Positions 40,456 to 51,818 are shown, counted from the stretch's first letter. The stretch: DNA of 64,000 bases from Symbiodinium natans (GCA_905221605.1 CAJNDS010002166.1:557764-621763), one strand, 5' to 3'. A program made the numbers and translations. Notes: a model not told the origin generated them from the letters alone.

Positions 40456-41004
40456 CTAGGGTTTAGGCCTCAAGCGCTTCCGGCCGGTGTGTAGTTGAGG
40501 GAGAGGTTTGGGGGCTACGGTTTGGGGGGGGGGTAGGGGGGGGGTAGGGTCAAGTAGAAGAAGGGTTTGCAACCACCCCAAATGAGGCAAGACTTCACTG
40601 TTAGCTACCCGACTTGCATTTCCAGCGAATACTACCCGTAAATCTCTAAGCAGACGCGGAGGCCTCTGCAACACTGACTTGACCAGCCAGACGTCTCGTG
40701 ACACGTGCCACAAAGCTGACCCGACCGGCATTTCAGTGTGCTGCACGGGCTTCGCCTGAGCAGTTCCTATCACCAAACACCACCGCTGGGGCTCTGTATA
40801 GGTATTTGTGCGGCGGAGGCCCGCGGGCCCCCGCAAACCTCTTCGTCGCAAAACTGACAGCAGGCCTCGGCAAGCCCCCTGCACAGAAGCCGACCCAGAT
40901 ACAAAACCAAAGCCGTTGGCACTGTCGACCTCACCGGCGCCGGCTGTTTCAAGATTTATGCTGCCAATGTAGAGCTTAGCAACCCCTTTAACGATGATTG
41001 TCAC
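40456..41004 (-). CDS. Possible minus-strand coding region, unrecognised
   Basis: A minus-strand frame of about 182 codons begins TIIVKGVAKLYIGSINLETA and continues GAGEVDSANGFGFVSG, a beta-rich, protein-like start. The C-terminal part is Pro/Leu-rich and overlaps G-rich sequence, so a real exon probably ends near 40870. No domain known. There is also a plus-strand open frame. Confidence 0.3.
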   Translation of the reverse strand: MTIIVKGVAKLYIGSINLETAGAGEVDSANGFGFVSGSASVQGACRGLLSVLRRRGLRGPAGLRRTNTYTEPQRWCLVIGTAQAKPVQHTEMPVGSALWHVSRDVWLVKSVLQRPPRLLRDLRVVFAGNASRVANSEVLPHLGWLQTLLLLDPTPPLPPPQTVAPKPLPQLHTGRKRLRPKP

Positions 41005-41017
41005 CGTTCTTGTGCTG

Positions 41018-41099
41018 CAGCGGCAGATGGGGGCATGTTTTTGCTACCGCATGGATTTCCGTCAAGCAAAACGCACGATTTCTAGCTGCGTGATGAAGG
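41018..41099 (+). CDS. Possible exon
   Basis: The frame VLQRQMGACFCYRMDFRQAK then RTISSCVMK ends at AAG before GTCTGG. Upstream CTGCAG-type acceptors exist. Composition and donor are the only support. Confidence 0.25.
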
Positions 41100-41459
41100 T
41101 CTGGGTTTTTTGGGGGCTGGGGTGGGGGGGGGGGCTGGTGGGGGGTGGTAATTACGTTCCTGCCAATGTTTAACCATGCTCGAAATGCGGGTTTAGGACC
41201 TTAGTTTTCGGCTTGAAGGCTTTGCAGTTAAAGTTTAGTGCTTTAGCTTTGGGGCTTATGCTTTAAGACTTTAAGGTTTACGGCTTTAAGACTTTAGGGT
41301 TTCGGGCTTTAAGACTTTTGGGTTTAGGGCTTTCGCTTTGGGATTTAGGGTTTTTTGTGGTTTAGCCATATAATATAAGACTTTAGGGATTACGCTTTAC
41401 CCTTTAGGACTGTACCTTTGGTGTTTAACTTTGGGGCTTATAGCTTCGGATATAAATAT

Positions 41460-41930
41460 TACCAAACATCCCACCGAGACATCCAATAATCCTAAGAATG
41501 CCAAAAGCCCATAAAATGCCACGTTTTTCGAAAAGGCCTACTTTTCGCCACAAAAGCACGGAAACACTGTAAATACCAGTGTTTTCGCTCTCGTGACCTC
41601 ATTTCGCCCAGCTCGTAATGTGACGCCCGTGAACGTGCAAAAACCCGAGGTTTTGAACAATTCTGTACAAAAGGAGCATGTTTTTGTTTAGGTTCACAGG
41701 CCTTGAAGCATGTACAAAAAACCATGGGGAAACACGTTTTTTCAACAACAGACGTGTAATTTTACGACGGAAGACCATGCGGCGGCATGTTTTTGGGTTT
41801 GGGTGTGACTTCCCCTGGGTTGATGCGCCAAGACCTTGTCTACTAGAATACGTGAGGAATGAAGTTTTGAAATCTTGAGAGTTGTAAACTGATGCGCTCT
41901 CACACAGTGCGTTTTTCGGTTAGCCCGCCT
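41460..41930. other. Repeat-free segment, nothing recognised
   Basis: About 470 bp, AT-richer, with short open frames on both strands. No gene or element identified. Confidence 0.4.
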
Positions 41931-42359
41931 TGAGCCCTGCACCCACACCCAAAGCCCTAAACCCCAAGCCCGAAACCTTGAACCCCAAACCCCAAACCCT
42001 GAACCCTAAGCCCCCAATCCCCCAAACCCTAAACTCTAAACCCGAAAACCCTAAACCCTAAACCCCTAAACTCCAAAGCCTAAACCCCAAAACCCTGCGC
42101 CGCCTTTGGGCCGTTCGGATTTCTAAACCCTGAACCCTGAACTCTAAACCCCAAAACCCTAAACCCTGAACCCTGAACCCTGAACCCTATACCCTAAACC
42201 CTAAACCCTAAACCCTAACCGAAAGGTCCTGGGTCGAGGGCCTCCTCGTGTGTCTCGGCCGTGGGCTGTGCCTCGCCAGTTCAGGGGAGTTAGGGTTTTT
42301 CCTTACAGGGGTTTAGGGGTTTCGGGTTTGGGGTTTCGGGTTTAGGGTTTTAGGGTCTA

Positions 42360-42460
42360 GGGTTTCCGAAATTCGGGGTGCCCTATAGGGCTCCTTATGA
42401 TAAGGGAATCTTACTATTTGGGGGACAAGCATTAGGGTCCCCCTTTTTTCGTAGACCCCC
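42360..42460. mobile_element. Short inverted-repeat element, family A (reverse orientation)
   Basis: Begins GGGTTTCCGAAATTCGGGGT and ends TTTTTTCGTAGACCCCC. In reverse complement the inner order matches the 23913 copy (AAATAGTAAGATTCCCTTAT, AAGGAGCCC, GGGCACCCC). About 101 bp. Confidence 0.55.
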
Positions 42461-42829
42461 TTATCAGCGCTCAACCCGATAGGCCATAAAAGGCCTTAGC
42501 ATGAGGGACCACCCAGACATTCCCATACTTTTCGGAATCTCCGTAAGCACCATCCCATCACGAAGAATCGAGCACAAGGGTTTGCAGTCGACGCTCCTCA
42601 GCGCTGACTGGGCCACGCACTGCCACGCACTGCCACGCACCTTGAAGCAAAACCCGTCCTCCGGTTTAGGGTTTAGGGTTTAGGGTTTAGGGTCTTGCCA
42701 CCGTCGCAGACGAGATTCCAGAAACAAGGCTTTGCTCTCAGTTCACGGTGGCTGCACGGTTCGAGCGTGGGGAGCACGTAGCGACTTAATCTCCAAGTCC
42801 TATCAAGGTCTCGCACTCATAAGTCGGCT

Positions 42830-44195
42830 AAATCATGGATGAATGGGTGGGAGCGCTGAGGCTTTGTCGCGGATGGCCGGTGTTTGTGCGACCAGCTTGC
42901 GCAGATGCCGATGTGGTGACCTGACCCTTCGTGACGGGCGCTTGTCAGGCACATGTCTTGCTTGCTCCAGTGCGAGATGGCGAGATTGATCAAGCGCTAG
43001 AACATGAGCACGCCCAATCACGGTCTCTGGTGCCAGCCAGTGGTGCACAGAGATAAGTAGGGCTTGTTCAGTGATTCAGTGATGGCGGGGTGTTTCGTGC
43101 AAACAGCTCAGCTGCCGCAGCGGTGAACCGACGTTTGGTGCCCGGGCGCTTATCAGGCACATGTCTTGCTTGCTCCAGTGCGAGATGGTGAGATTGATCC
43201 AGCGCTAGAACGTTAGCAAGCCCAATCACGGTCTCTGGTGCCAGCCAGTGGTGCACAGAGATAAGTAGGGCTTGTTCAGTGATTCAGTGATGGCGGGGTG
43301 TTTCGTGCAAACAGCTCAGATGCCGCAGCGGTGAACCGACGTTTGGTGACCGGGCGCTTATCAGGCACATGTCTTGCGTGCTCCAGTGCGAGATGGTGAG
43401 ATTGATCAAGCGCTAGAACATTAGCAAGCCCACACAGAGATAAGTAGGGCTTGTTCAGTGATTCAGTGATGGCGGGGTGTTTCGCGCAAACAGCTCAGAT
43501 GCCGCAGCGGTGAACCGACGTTTGGTGACCGGGCGCTTATCAGGCACATGTCTTGCTTGCTCCAGTGCGAGATGGTGAGATTGATCCAGCGCTAGAACGT
43601 TAGCAAGCCCAATCACGGTCTCTGGTGCCAGCCAGAGGTGCACAGAGATAAGTAGGGCTTGTTCAGTGATTCAGTGATGGCGGGGTGTTTCGTGCAAACA
43701 GCTCAGATGCCGCAGCGGTGAACCGACGTTTGGTGACCGGGCGCTTATCAGGCACATGTCTTGCTTGCTCCAGTGCGAGATGGTGAGATTGATCCAGCGC
43801 TAGAACGTTAGCAAGCCCAATCACGGTCTCTGGTGCCAGCCAGTGGTGCACAGAGATAAGTAGGGCTTGTTCAGTGATTCAGTGATGGCGGGGTGTTTCG
43901 TGCAAACAGCTCAGATGCCGCAGCGGTGAACCGACGTTTGGTGACCGGGCGCTTATCAGGCACATGTCTTGCTTGCTCCAGTGCGAGATGGTGAGATTGA
44001 TCCAGCGCTAGAACGTTAGCAAGCCCAATCACGGTCTCTGGTGCCAGCCAGTGGTGCACAGAGATAAGTAGGGCTTGTTCAGTGATTCAGTGATGGCGGG
44101 GTGTTTCGTGCAAACAGCTCAGATGCCGCAGCGGTGAACCGTTTTGGTGACCGGGCTCTTATCAGGCACGTGTCCTGCGATTTGCAGTGCGAGAT
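42830..44195. repeat. 208-bp satellite, about 6.5 units
   Basis: The landmark CTTGTTCAGTGATTCAGTGA starts at 43063, 43271, 43450, 43658, 43866 and 44074. Spacing is 208 bp except one of 179 bp, which lacks about 29 bp. The first unit (from 42830) and the last (to about 44195) are diverged or truncated. Central units are nearly identical. Each full unit holds a 62-codon minus-strand frame, starting MHHWLAPETVIGLANVLALD in most copies and MHLWL in one. 208 is not a multiple of 3, so the repeated ORF is probably incidental. It does not match 5S rRNA or spliced-leader RNA. Confidence 0.9.
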
Positions 44196-44221
44196 GGTGA
44201 ATGTTGTTGAAATTGACAATG

Positions 44222-44357
44222 TGCTACTCGGAGTTGCACAAGTAGTAGTTAAACTTGGGATTCTTAGCAGTTTATGTACAGTTTACTTCAAGCAGGCGAT
44301 CGCCCTATTTGGGGTACTTATGTCCCTACTGAGAACTACCCGCGAACCTTCAAGTAG
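44222..44357. repeat. Dispersed repeat (family B), right end
   Basis: It ends CTACCCGCGAACCTTCAAGT plus AG, the inverted complement of the start of the 7046 copy. The inner GGCGATCGCC, TTTGGGGTACTT, CCCTACT also resembles 7080-7120. Confidence 0.4.
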
Positions 44358-44820
44358 AACATTCGCAAGCCAAGCCCTAAACCCTAAATCCTAAACCCTA
44401 AACTCTAAACCCTAAACCCTAAACCCTGAATCCCCCCCAAGTACCTAAGCACCCCCAAGCCCTAAACCCCACCAAACCGAAAGCCTCAAGCCCCAATACC
44501 CCGAAAAGACCCAAAGCTGTAAGCTCCAATCCCTAGAGCCCAAAGCCCTCAGCCCTCAACCCTACACCCTACACCCTAAATCCTGAACCCCTAAACCCCG
44601 AAACACCCGAACGCCGAAACCCCAAAAACCCCACAACCCCCAAACCTTAAACCCCTAACCCCGAAACCCCTAAACCCTAAACCCTAAGCCCAAAACCCTA
44701 AACCCAAAACCCTAAACCCAGGTGCCGCTGTGGCGGCGTGGCCTGGAGTGCGGCACCGGGACTCGGAGTGGCGAAGTGGGAGGGTCTTGGGAGTTGCATG
44801 GTCCAAGGGCTTGTCGGCTT

Positions 44821-45000
44821 GGGTTTAGGGTTTAGGGTTTAGGGTTTAGGGTTTAGGGTTTAGGGTTTAGGGTTTAGGGTTAGGGTTTAGGGTTTAGGGT
44901 TTAGGGTCTAGGGTTTAGGGTTTAGCATTTAGGGTTTAGGGCTCAGGCTTTAGGGCTCAGGGTAGGGCTTAGGGCTTAGGGTTTAGGGTCTAGGGTTTGG
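44821..45000. repeat. TTTAGGG array, about 24 units with variants
   Basis: Starts with pure TTTAGGG and grades into TCTAGGG, TTCAGGG and TTAGGGC near the 3' end. Confidence 0.95.
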
Positions 45001-45241
45001 GAGGTGGGGGGTTTACTCGGAGGTTCTCGGGTAGGAGGTTGCAATCATGTCAAAGCCTTTGTCCAGGGTTCTGCCTATGACTATCCGTAAGTTTATGAGC
45101 CTCCAAAGTTTAGGGTTTAGGGTTTAGGGTTTAGGGTTTAGGGTTTCGGGTTTCGGGTTTCGGGTTTAGCAATGCTTCGTCGTTTCTACTTGCGTAGTTG
45201 GGTGTCGGTTTAGACCAACAACCCTTCTTGAAGGGGTTTCG

Positions 45242-45258
45242 CCCCCCCCCCCCCCCCC
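45242..45258. repeat. Poly(C) run
   Basis: About 17 C residues. Similar runs occur near 12501, 13302, 28981, 31337, 33774, 35372 and 37660. Confidence 0.9.
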
Positions 45259-45305
45259 ATCGCTGCATGAGCCCCTGCCGCAGTCAAATGTTTAAACTCC
45301 GATCA

Positions 45306-45430
45306 ACCCTAAACCCTAAACCCTAAACCCTAAACCCTAAACCCTAAACCCTAAACCCTAAACCCTAAACCCTAAACCCTAAACCCTAAAACCCTAAACC
45401 CTAACCCCTAACCCCTAACCCCTAAACCCT
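45306..45430. repeat. CCCTAAA array, about 17 units
   Basis: Perfect units with CCCCTAA variants at the 3' side. Confidence 0.95.
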
Positions 45431-46479
45431 CAACCCTCAACTCGAAATTAAACAACCCACGTCCTCAACCCGGCTTTGTGGGCCGTAGTCAGGTGCAACC
45501 CGCCTGCTCGAAGAGATGGTTTAAGCTACGTCTGCCTTTAGGGTTTAGGGTTTAGGGTTTGGGGTTTGGGGTTTGGGGTTTGGGGTTTGGGGTGTGGGGT
45601 TTGGGGTTTGGGGTTTGGGGTTTGGGGGCCCTTCACGCCGGATGTCCACGCAAAGCACTCAGCCCAGAGCCACGATCAGCCCAAATCCCCAAACCACGAT
45701 CAACCCCATCAGCCCTACCCCCCCCACCCGGAACAACCCTAAGCCGCAGCCCCGAAGCCCCGACCCTAAATCTCAAACCCTAAACCCTAAACCCTAAACC
45801 CTAAACCCTGAACCCTAAACCCTAAACCCTAAACGCTAAACCATCAGCCCCCGAAAGCCCTAAACCCCAAGCCCTTAAGCACGCTGCAGAGAGGTCCGTT
45901 GGGTGCTTGGCTGCCTCACCTGCTCTGCCTCCTCCCAACAGCCGCGCCCACGGGTGGCCCTTGGGGCGGGTTTTGGGGTTTCGGGTTCAGGGTTCAGGGT
46001 TCAGGGTTCAGGGTTTAGGGTTCAGGGCGTGCCGAACGGAAGCGCGCTTTGGGAGCGCGCGGTAGTCTGCAGACCTACCCACCCCAAGACCGCCCACTTA
46101 CAACTGGGTTAAAACCTTTTATTTTTTTTTACAAAGCATCACATGAGCAGCACTCACGCCCTTTTGGGGACCTCCACAAGGTGCGTGGACCAGGCGCAAA
46201 GCTGCAGCAGACGGAAACGAGGCAGGGTCAGCGAAGACAGCTTGGGTTGGCCAGGAACAGACAAAGGAAGCGAGGCTTGATTGGTGGGAAGGGGCTAAAG
46301 CCAGGGAGGCAACACACAGTGAACAGCTTGGGTTGGGCAGAGCGCCACGGAAACAGGGCTGGTGTGGACCAGGCACGCTTGGCGCGAAGGGGGTAAGGTG
46401 GGGTGCCGGGCCAGGTCAGTCAGGTTGGGGACCTCACGAGGCATGAGGACAGCTTGGGTTGGCGCGAAGGGGCTATGAG

Positions 46480-46585
46480 GGTTGGCCAGGCCAGGCCCAG
46501 GGTCAGGGCCAGGGCCAGGCCCAGGGTCAGGGCCAGGGCCAGGGCCAGGGCCCCAGCGAGGGCCAGGGCCAGGGCCAGGCAGGCA
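46480..46585. repeat. CAGGGC minisatellite
   Basis: (CAGGGC)n with CAGGGT and CAGGCC variants, about 16 units. The Arg/Ala and Gly/Gln/Pro frames are repeat artefacts. Just upstream (46230-46450) the phrase ACAGCTTGGGTTGG recurs three times. Confidence 0.85.
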
Positions 46586-46742
46586 AAAAGGGCATTTTTG
46601 GCCAGAGCCCTGCCTGCCCCAACAAAGCGGCCCCTGGTCCCCTCAGCCCAGCGGACGGGAGTGAGGGACCAGGGGTCTCAAGGGGCCGTCCCGGGGGCCT
46701 CCAATGCAGGACCTGCCAAGGAAGGGCTCGGAATGGTTTTTA

Positions 46743-46827
46743 GAAGGGACCCTGATAAGGGACCTTTGGGGTCATTTAGCGGTATTTGCGGCTACTATAT
46801 AAGGTGTCCCTTCTAGGGGTCCCTCCT
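46743..46827. mobile_element. Possible short inverted-repeat element
   Basis: Starts AAGGGACCCTGATAAGGGAC and ends GTGTCCCTTCTAGGGGTCCC; the ends are imperfect inverted complements. It resembles the inner GGGACCCC parts of family A, but without the GGTTTCCGA terminus. Confidence 0.35.
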
Positions 46828-47448
46828 TATACCCCTTAATGTTGGGATTGCTTCGGGCATTGTCTTCGTTAAGCGTTCTCTAGGCGCCCTACATGAACCC
46901 TTTAGAGGCTTACCTGTTAGGGTATGATCCCCAAAACCCTATAAACCCTAAACCCTAACCCTACAAACCCTAAACCCCAAACCCTAAACCCTAAACCGAT
47001 ATTTGTAGGAGTTTGAGGGCTTGGGCTCTGGTGGAGACCCTGGAAAGATTTAGGGTTTAGGGTTTAAGGTCTAGGGTTTAGGGTTTAGGGTGGTGTTGCG
47101 ACGAGCAGCTCAGGCTTTCGTGATCCTGCGGTGGGCTCTTTTCGGGGTTTTAGGGGTTTAGGGTTTAGTTTTCAGGGTTTAGGGTTCAGGGTTTAGGGGT
47201 TTAGGGGTTTAGGGTTCAAACATTGACGGTTGAGGGTTGAGGGTTTGGGCATCTGAGTGTCTGCCTTGGCTTAGGGGCACTCTTAGTCATCCGTTGAAGC
47301 TGCAGCAGCCCCTTGCACTTTTCCGGCGTCGCCGCAGTGTTTTCGGATTCGGCCCTGAACCCCCCAGGTTTCAATAAGCACTCCTTTGTGGAGACGTGCT
47401 TCGGGAACCCCCCAAGCCCCAACCTCCTGAAACCCAAGCTTGACACCG

Positions 47449-47553
47449 ACCCTAACCCTAAACCCTAAACCCTAAACCCTAAACCCTAAACCCTAAACCC
47501 TAAACCCTAAACCCTAAACCCTAAACCCGAAACCCTAAACCCCTAAACCCTAA
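47449..47553. repeat. CCCTAAA array, about 14 units
   Basis: Plus-strand CCCTAAA units with CCCGAAA variants at the end. Confidence 0.95.
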
Positions 47554-48308
47554 ACCCGAAGCCCCGAGTTCCCAAGGGGCGGTCTGGACCAAGCCCGTCT
47601 CCGGCATGGCGGCGGCATGGCAGGCCCCCTTTTTTTAGTGTTTGGGGTGCGATCCCAAAACTCCAAACGGTGGAAGGCTTTAGGGTTTAGAATTAGGGTT
47701 TAGTAGTAGGGTTTAGGTTTTAGGGTTTAGGGTTTAGGGTTCCCGCGACCCCAAAAACCCCAGGCGGTTGAAGGCTTTGGGGGATTGGGGCTGTGAGGGA
47801 TTAGGCCCTGAGGCACATTCAACGCTAAAGCCTAAACTCGAAACCCCAAGCCCCCAAAGACCCCAAACCCTAAAACCTACAACTTTTCAGCCAACCCCCT
47901 TCTCCGCCTCCAAACCCCCAAACGCAGAAGCATCGACTTCTCTGGTGTGGCCAGTGGGCTTTGTTAGTTGGGGGGGGGGGCCTTAGGGCTGGGTCTGGGG
48001 AATAGGGCAGATCGGGCGAGCTTTGGTCAGTGAGGCGGTAGGTGTATGAGGGCTTTAACTGGGCTTAAACCCTAATCCCTAGACCCGAGACTTTAGGGGC
48101 TTTGGGAGGTTTCAAGTTCCAGCACCTTTGTACCATGGCTAAAGAACGCTCCACATCTTGAGGTTTCTGGTTCTGGGTTTAGGGTTTAGAGTTTGGGGTT
48201 TAGCGTTTACACGAAGAAGCTGGCGGGACTTGAAATCGGGCTCTTGGTCGCCACGCGTTGACACCCTAAATCCTTAGTGCACACCAAACCCAAACCCTTC
48301 GACACGCT

Positions 48309-48386
48309 CAACCCCAAATGGAGGTTTTTTCAAAAAGGGACCCCGAAATAGACCCCACTATAAGAAGGGACCCCAATCAGGGACCC
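48309..48386. mobile_element. Family A element fragment
   Basis: AGGGACCCCGAAATAGACCC, then GAAGGGACCCCAATCAGGGA and CCCCC match the family core. The 3' terminus is missing and CCCTAAA repeats follow directly. Confidence 0.4.
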
Positions 48387-48552
48387 CCTAAACCCTAACC
48401 CTAAACCCTAAACCCTAATACCCTAAACCCTAAACCCTAAACCCCAAATGTCCAGGGTTTAGTGTTCAGGGTGTAGGGTTAGGTTAGGGTTTTTCAGAAT
48501 CCAGAATTCAGATGGATTCAAGGTTTAGGGTTTGGGTTGAGGGTTTGGGGAC

Positions 48553-48703
48553 CACCAAGCTCTCAACCCCTCAGGGCCCCCCGAAAGACCCGTGCACGGA
48601 GGTACAACGCCACGTGAGGTCCAGGTTATTCCCCGCCATCTGCCGTTGGTCGGCTTTTGTGGCAGGTTTCGCTTTGGTATGCCTTGAGGCTTTCAGGATT
48701 TAG
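48553..48703 (+). CDS. Possible exon, hypothetical
   Basis: A plus-strand frame to a TAG at 48701 includes TTKLSTPQGPPKDPCTEVQR, then a hydrophobic stretch SAFVAGFALVCLEAF. It is repeat-free between TTTAGGG sequence and the 666-bp array. No family recognised. Confidence 0.3.
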
Positions 48704-48768
48704 GGCTGAGGTTTTGGGTCTGAAGGGGCATTTGAAGCCTGCGAAAATCATGGCGATCACAGCTTGTG

Positions 48769-50719
48769 ACTCCTAACCGGGGTTATGGGTTCAGCCACAG
48801 GCACCAACTTACAGCCACTGGCGAGGTCTGCGCTCACTGGGCACCTAATTCGTAGCATTGTTTTCTATATGTGGGTGTTTTTCCGTTTGCAAGTGAGTTC
48901 CTCTCCTCTTGCTCTTAAGTATAGGAAGGTGCTTCATGTGGCAGTGTGCGTTTGCTTTTTGTCTTGGCCAGGTGATGTGCGCTATCACGAGTCTTCTATT
49001 GGCGTCTTGCCTCCTTGCTCACCTTCCACCCCGCCCCCAAAAAAGTATGCGTTTGCTGTGTGTGGGGTTTCATATGAGAAGCGCAAGATCACAACGGCCG
49101 ACCACTACCACAGGACACCGCCCCGGGCTTCAGTCAGTTTGTTTGTTGATGGTCTCCGGCCACTGGCCAACTGTCATCGGCCACCGGCCAAAGACGAAAC
49201 GATTATGTTTGTATTGCCGTCTATCCGGATTTAAGTGTGGCAACAAGTAACGCCCGGCAGGGTGGAGAAACAACTGTTGCTTGACCACACGCGGCTCCCT
49301 GCCAAACATAACTGGTCACTGCCACTGGCAACAGGGATCCTGGCCACGTGCCTCAACTTAGACTTGAGCACATTCTTGATGAATGCAGAGGGCACGAGAG
49401 CTGGTGTATTCACCGGGGCCGTGTCTGCAAAACAACTCCTAACCGGGGTTATGGGTTCAGCCACAGGCACCAACTTACAGCCACTGGCGAGGTCTGCGCT
49501 CACTGGGCACCTAATTCGTAGCATTGTTTTCTATATGTGGGTGTTTTTCCGTTTGCAAGTGAGTTCCTCTCCTCTTGCTCTTAAGTATAGGAAGGTGCTT
49601 CATGTGGCAGTGTGCGTTTGCTTTTTGTCTTGGCCAGGTGATGTGCGCTATCACGAGTCTTCTATTGGCGTCTTGCCTCCTTGCTCACCTTCCACCCCGC
49701 CCCCAAAAAAGTATGCGTTTGCTGTGTGTGGGGTTTCATATGAGAAGCGCAAGATCACAACGGCCGACCACTACCACAGGACACCGCCCCGGGCTTCAGT
49801 CAGTTTGTTTGTTGATGGTCTCCGGCCACTGGCCAACTGTCATCGGCCACCGGCCAAAGACGAAACGATTATGTTTGTATTGCCGTCTATCCGGATTTAA
49901 GTGTGGCAACAAGTAACGCCCGGCAGGGTGGAGAAACAACTGTTGCTTGACCACACGCGGCTCCCTGCCAAACATAACTGGTCACTGCCACTGGCAACAG
50001 GGATCCTGGCCACGTGCCTCAACTTAGACTTGAGCACATTCTTGATGAATGCAGAGGGCACGAGAGCTGGTGTATTCACCGGGGCCGTGTCTGCAAAACA
50101 ACTCCTAACCGGGGTTATGGGTTCAGCCACAGGCACCAACTTACAGCCACTGGCGAGGTCTGCGCTCACTGGGCACCTAATTCGTAGCATTGTTTTCTAT
50201 ATGTGGGTGTTTTTCCGTTTGCAAGTGAGTTCCTCTCCTCTTGCTCTTAAGTATAGGAAGGTGCTTCATGTGGCAGTGTGCGTTTGCCTTTTGTCTTGGC
50301 CAGGTGATGTGCGCTATCACGAGTCTTCTATTGGCGTCTTGCCTCCTTGCTCACCTTCCACCCCGCCCCCAAAAAAGTATGCGTTTGCTGTGTGTGGGGT
50401 TTCATATGAGAAGCGCAAGATCACAACGGCCGACCACTACCACAGGACACCGCCCCGGGCTTCAGTCAGTTTGTTTGTTGATGGTCTCCGGCCACTGGCC
50501 AACTGTCATCGGCCACCGGCCAAAGACGAAACGATTATGTTTGTATTGCCGTCTATCCGGATTTAAGTGTGGCAACAAGTAACGCCCGGCAGGGTGGAGA
50601 AACAACTGTTGCTTGACCACACGCGGCTCCCTGCCAAACATAACTGGTCACTGCCACTGGCAACAGGGATCCTGGCCACGTGCCTCAACTTAGACTTGAG
50701 CACATTCTTGATGAATGCT
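48769..50719. repeat. 666-bp tandem repeat, about 2.9 units
   Basis: The unit edges at 49235, 49901 and 50567 are exactly 666 bp apart. The first copy is partial, starting about 48769 (ACTCCTAACCGG); the last is cut at 50719. The copies are nearly identical; one clear difference is a T to C near 50288. 666 is a multiple of 3, so each unit keeps the same frame: 221 codons then TAA. That frame has no ATG at its start; it begins just after the previous unit's stop. It contains HTRLPAKHNWSLPLATGILA and VSAKQLLTGVMGSATGTNLQ. No domain is recognised, and two other frames are also open for 97-113 codons. It may be a recent tandem duplication of a gene fragment. Confidence 0.9.
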
Positions 50720-51308
50720 CGGCTTGCTTGTCGTTGGGTCCCGCCGAGGTCTAAACACACAGCCCTGTCACAGATTTTTGCAGTTCCCAAATCAGTATCA
50801 AAGTTCGGTGTGGTACTCGCACCCTTTTCGGAGTTTTGGGGGCAAGAGGCTTGAAACCCCAAACTCTCGAAACCCGAAATTCCTAAACCCTAAACCCTCC
50901 TAAGCCCTAAACCCTAAACCCTAAACCCTAAACCCTAAACCCTAAACCCTAAACCCCAAACCCTGCGAAAAAGGCCCCAGGCTCCCAAAAGGCATAAGCT
51001 GCCCCGGCTGCTTGATTGCGCGACCCCTCCCGCGCAGCAGATTGCAGATCAAGGGCCGGGACCTTCTAATATTGGGGTGCCGTGAGCACTCAGCCTAAGC
51101 TTCTTGAGCCCTAGTCTCAGATCCGAGGGGGCTTGAGCTCACCTGTGCCCCGAACCCTCAACCCCTCAACCCCTCAAGCCCTCACCCCCTCAAGCCCTCA
51201 AACCCTCAAGCCCCCAACCCCTCAAGCCTAAGTCTTCTTTCACGCAGCAAGCTAGAAGCTAAAGCCATGCCGTGGACTCCGCTGGGGCCTCACACTGGGG
51301 TGGTGGGG

Positions 51309-51414
51309 TTTAGGGTTTAGGGTTTAGGGTTTAGGGTTTAGGGTTTAGGGTTTAGGGTTTAGGGTTTAGGGTTTAGGGTTTAGGGTTTAGGGTTTAGGGT
51401 TTAGGGTTTAGGGG
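51309..51414. repeat. TTTAGGG array, about 15 units
   Basis: Perfect plus-strand units. Confidence 0.95.
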
Positions 51415-51524
51415 TTCCTGCGATGCGCATGCCAGCCCCTAAACTTCAACCTGCAAGATTCCAAGACCTCCCTCAAGCCCTGGGAACTTCGAGTCGCCCT
51501 AAGCCTCAAACCCTAGGCCCTAAA

Positions 51525-51665
51525 CCCTAAACCCTAAACCCCAAACCCTAAACCCTAAACCCTAAGCCCTAAACCCTAAGCCCTAAGCCCTAAACCCTAA
51601 ACCCTAAGCCCTAAGCCCTAAGCCCTAAGCCCTAAGCCCTAAGCCCCCTAAGCCCTAAACCCCCC
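51525..51665. repeat. CCCTAAA / CCCTAAG array
   Basis: Mixed CCCTAAA and CCCTAAG units in the opposite orientation to the array 110 bp upstream. It leads into the degenerate tract holding the retroelement. Confidence 0.95.
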
Positions 51666-51777
51666 ACGCCCTAAAGACGCCCGCAAGTCCTGCAAACCCT
51701 ACGAACCCAAGAAGCCCCCTAAACCCTATAAAGCCTACAAACCACAGAGACCCTATAATGAAACCCCATAAACCCTG

Positions 51778-51791
51778 TAAGCCCTGTAAAA
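51778..51791. repeat. Putative 5' target-site duplication of the retroelement
   Basis: TAAGCCCTGTAAAA here and at 60112-60125. The sequence belongs to the degenerate telomere-like tract, so some of the match could be by chance. Confidence 0.5.
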
Positions 51792-51795
51792 AAAA

Positions 51796-51818
51796 TGGCT
51801 CAAGGCTCAAGGCTCAAG
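51796..51818 (+). other. Spliced-leader-like relic at the element 5' end
   Basis: TGGCTCAAG followed by two more GCTCAAG. TGGCTCAAG is the 3' end of the dinoflagellate spliced leader as I know it. It lies 5 bases inside the inferred 5' junction. A short match, so suggestive only. Confidence 0.35.

Noticed and set aside
43068-44059. Family of 62-residue proteins on the minus strand
   Set aside because: The same short frame recurs because the 208-bp DNA unit repeats; the unit length is not a multiple of 3 and the opposite strand offers no support for selection.
46403-46816. Arg/Ala- or Gly/Gln/Pro-rich proteins
   Set aside because: Caused by the CAGGGC minisatellite.
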